From Gerris lacustris (Eukaryota; Arthropoda; Insecta; Hemiptera; Gerridae): a DNA stretch of 64,000 nucleotides. A program made the translations under genes and the position numbers. The stretch is from assembly GCA_951217055.1 (NCBI GenBank), contig OX578280.1, forward strand, positions 10,170,271-10,234,270, read 5' to 3'. Under the pieces are notes generated by a model. It searched no databases. It was given only the letters and a program-made list of their open reading frames with translations, and was not told the DNA's origin. Below are positions 63,816 to 64,000 of this stretch, one piece after another (the first letter of the stretch is position 1; each line of letters starts with the position of its first letter).

Positions 63816-64000
63816 GAAAAACGTAACTAACATAATAAACATAAAAAAACAAATAATATAAAGTTTATTCAAATGTACTGCCACCAACAATTACACATCG
63901 CTTAGCGTATATTTTCTACGCAAATATTTTTGATACTTTTAAAAACAAAGGGATTTTGCACTTGACAATTTGAAAATACATCGTAACAACATCCTGTACA
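63816..64000. other. Unassigned right edge
   Basis: AT-rich sequence ending in CATCCTGTACA, a phrase common at the ends of dispersed insect repeats. No coding is supported. Confidence 0.4.

Overview
This is a 64 kb piece of an AT-rich, intron-rich animal genome, almost certainly an insect. It holds two multi-exon genes on the + strand with GT-AG introns, an insect-type fatty acyl-CoA reductase and a CD36/scavenger receptor class B gene. The TE content (Tc1/mariner, pogo, hAT, Harbinger-like, Helitron-like, Crypton-like, Penelope-like and non-LTR relics) is typical of a large insect genome. A beetle is plausible from general repeat style, but the sequence alone does not prove the order. There are no bacterial operons or CRISPR arrays.

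Gene 1 (3080-23482, +) is a complete fatty acyl-CoA reductase. It has eight coding exons whose splice phases all join, giving 516 codons plus stop. Its introns are 0.9 to 6.7 kb and packed with minisatellites, a 233-bp-arm palindrome, foldback elements, a probable solo LTR and nested DNA transposons.

Gene 2 (45273-60822, +) is a complete CD36-family receptor. It has eleven coding exons giving 586 codons plus stop, two transmembrane segments, all six family cysteines and an unusually long Asn-rich C-terminal tail. Its introns hold nested TIR/hAT elements, a 420-bp palindrome, a tandemly duplicated element, transposase relics and non-LTR reverse-transcriptase relics. A well-spliced candidate exon at 61898-61954 may belong to a further gene running off the right edge.

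The intergenic stretch 23.5-45.2 kb is essentially a TE graveyard: a TIR element carrying a younger repeat, a Harbinger-type element with a MADF-like start, several copies of a Crypton-like non-autonomous family, satellite-containing Helitron-like elements, reverse-transcriptase fragments, a pogo MITE and others. The left edge carries a Helitron 3' end.

The two genes share a lipid theme: the reductase makes fatty alcohols, and CD36 proteins bind or transport lipids. Nothing in the sequence shows that they are co-regulated. I found no convincing new molecular system. The most interesting items are a minisatellite that copies the exon 3/intron 3 splice junction, three copies of a TIR element with 155-bp internal satellites, the Crypton-like family with a head-to-tail junction, and several nested insertions with exact target duplications.
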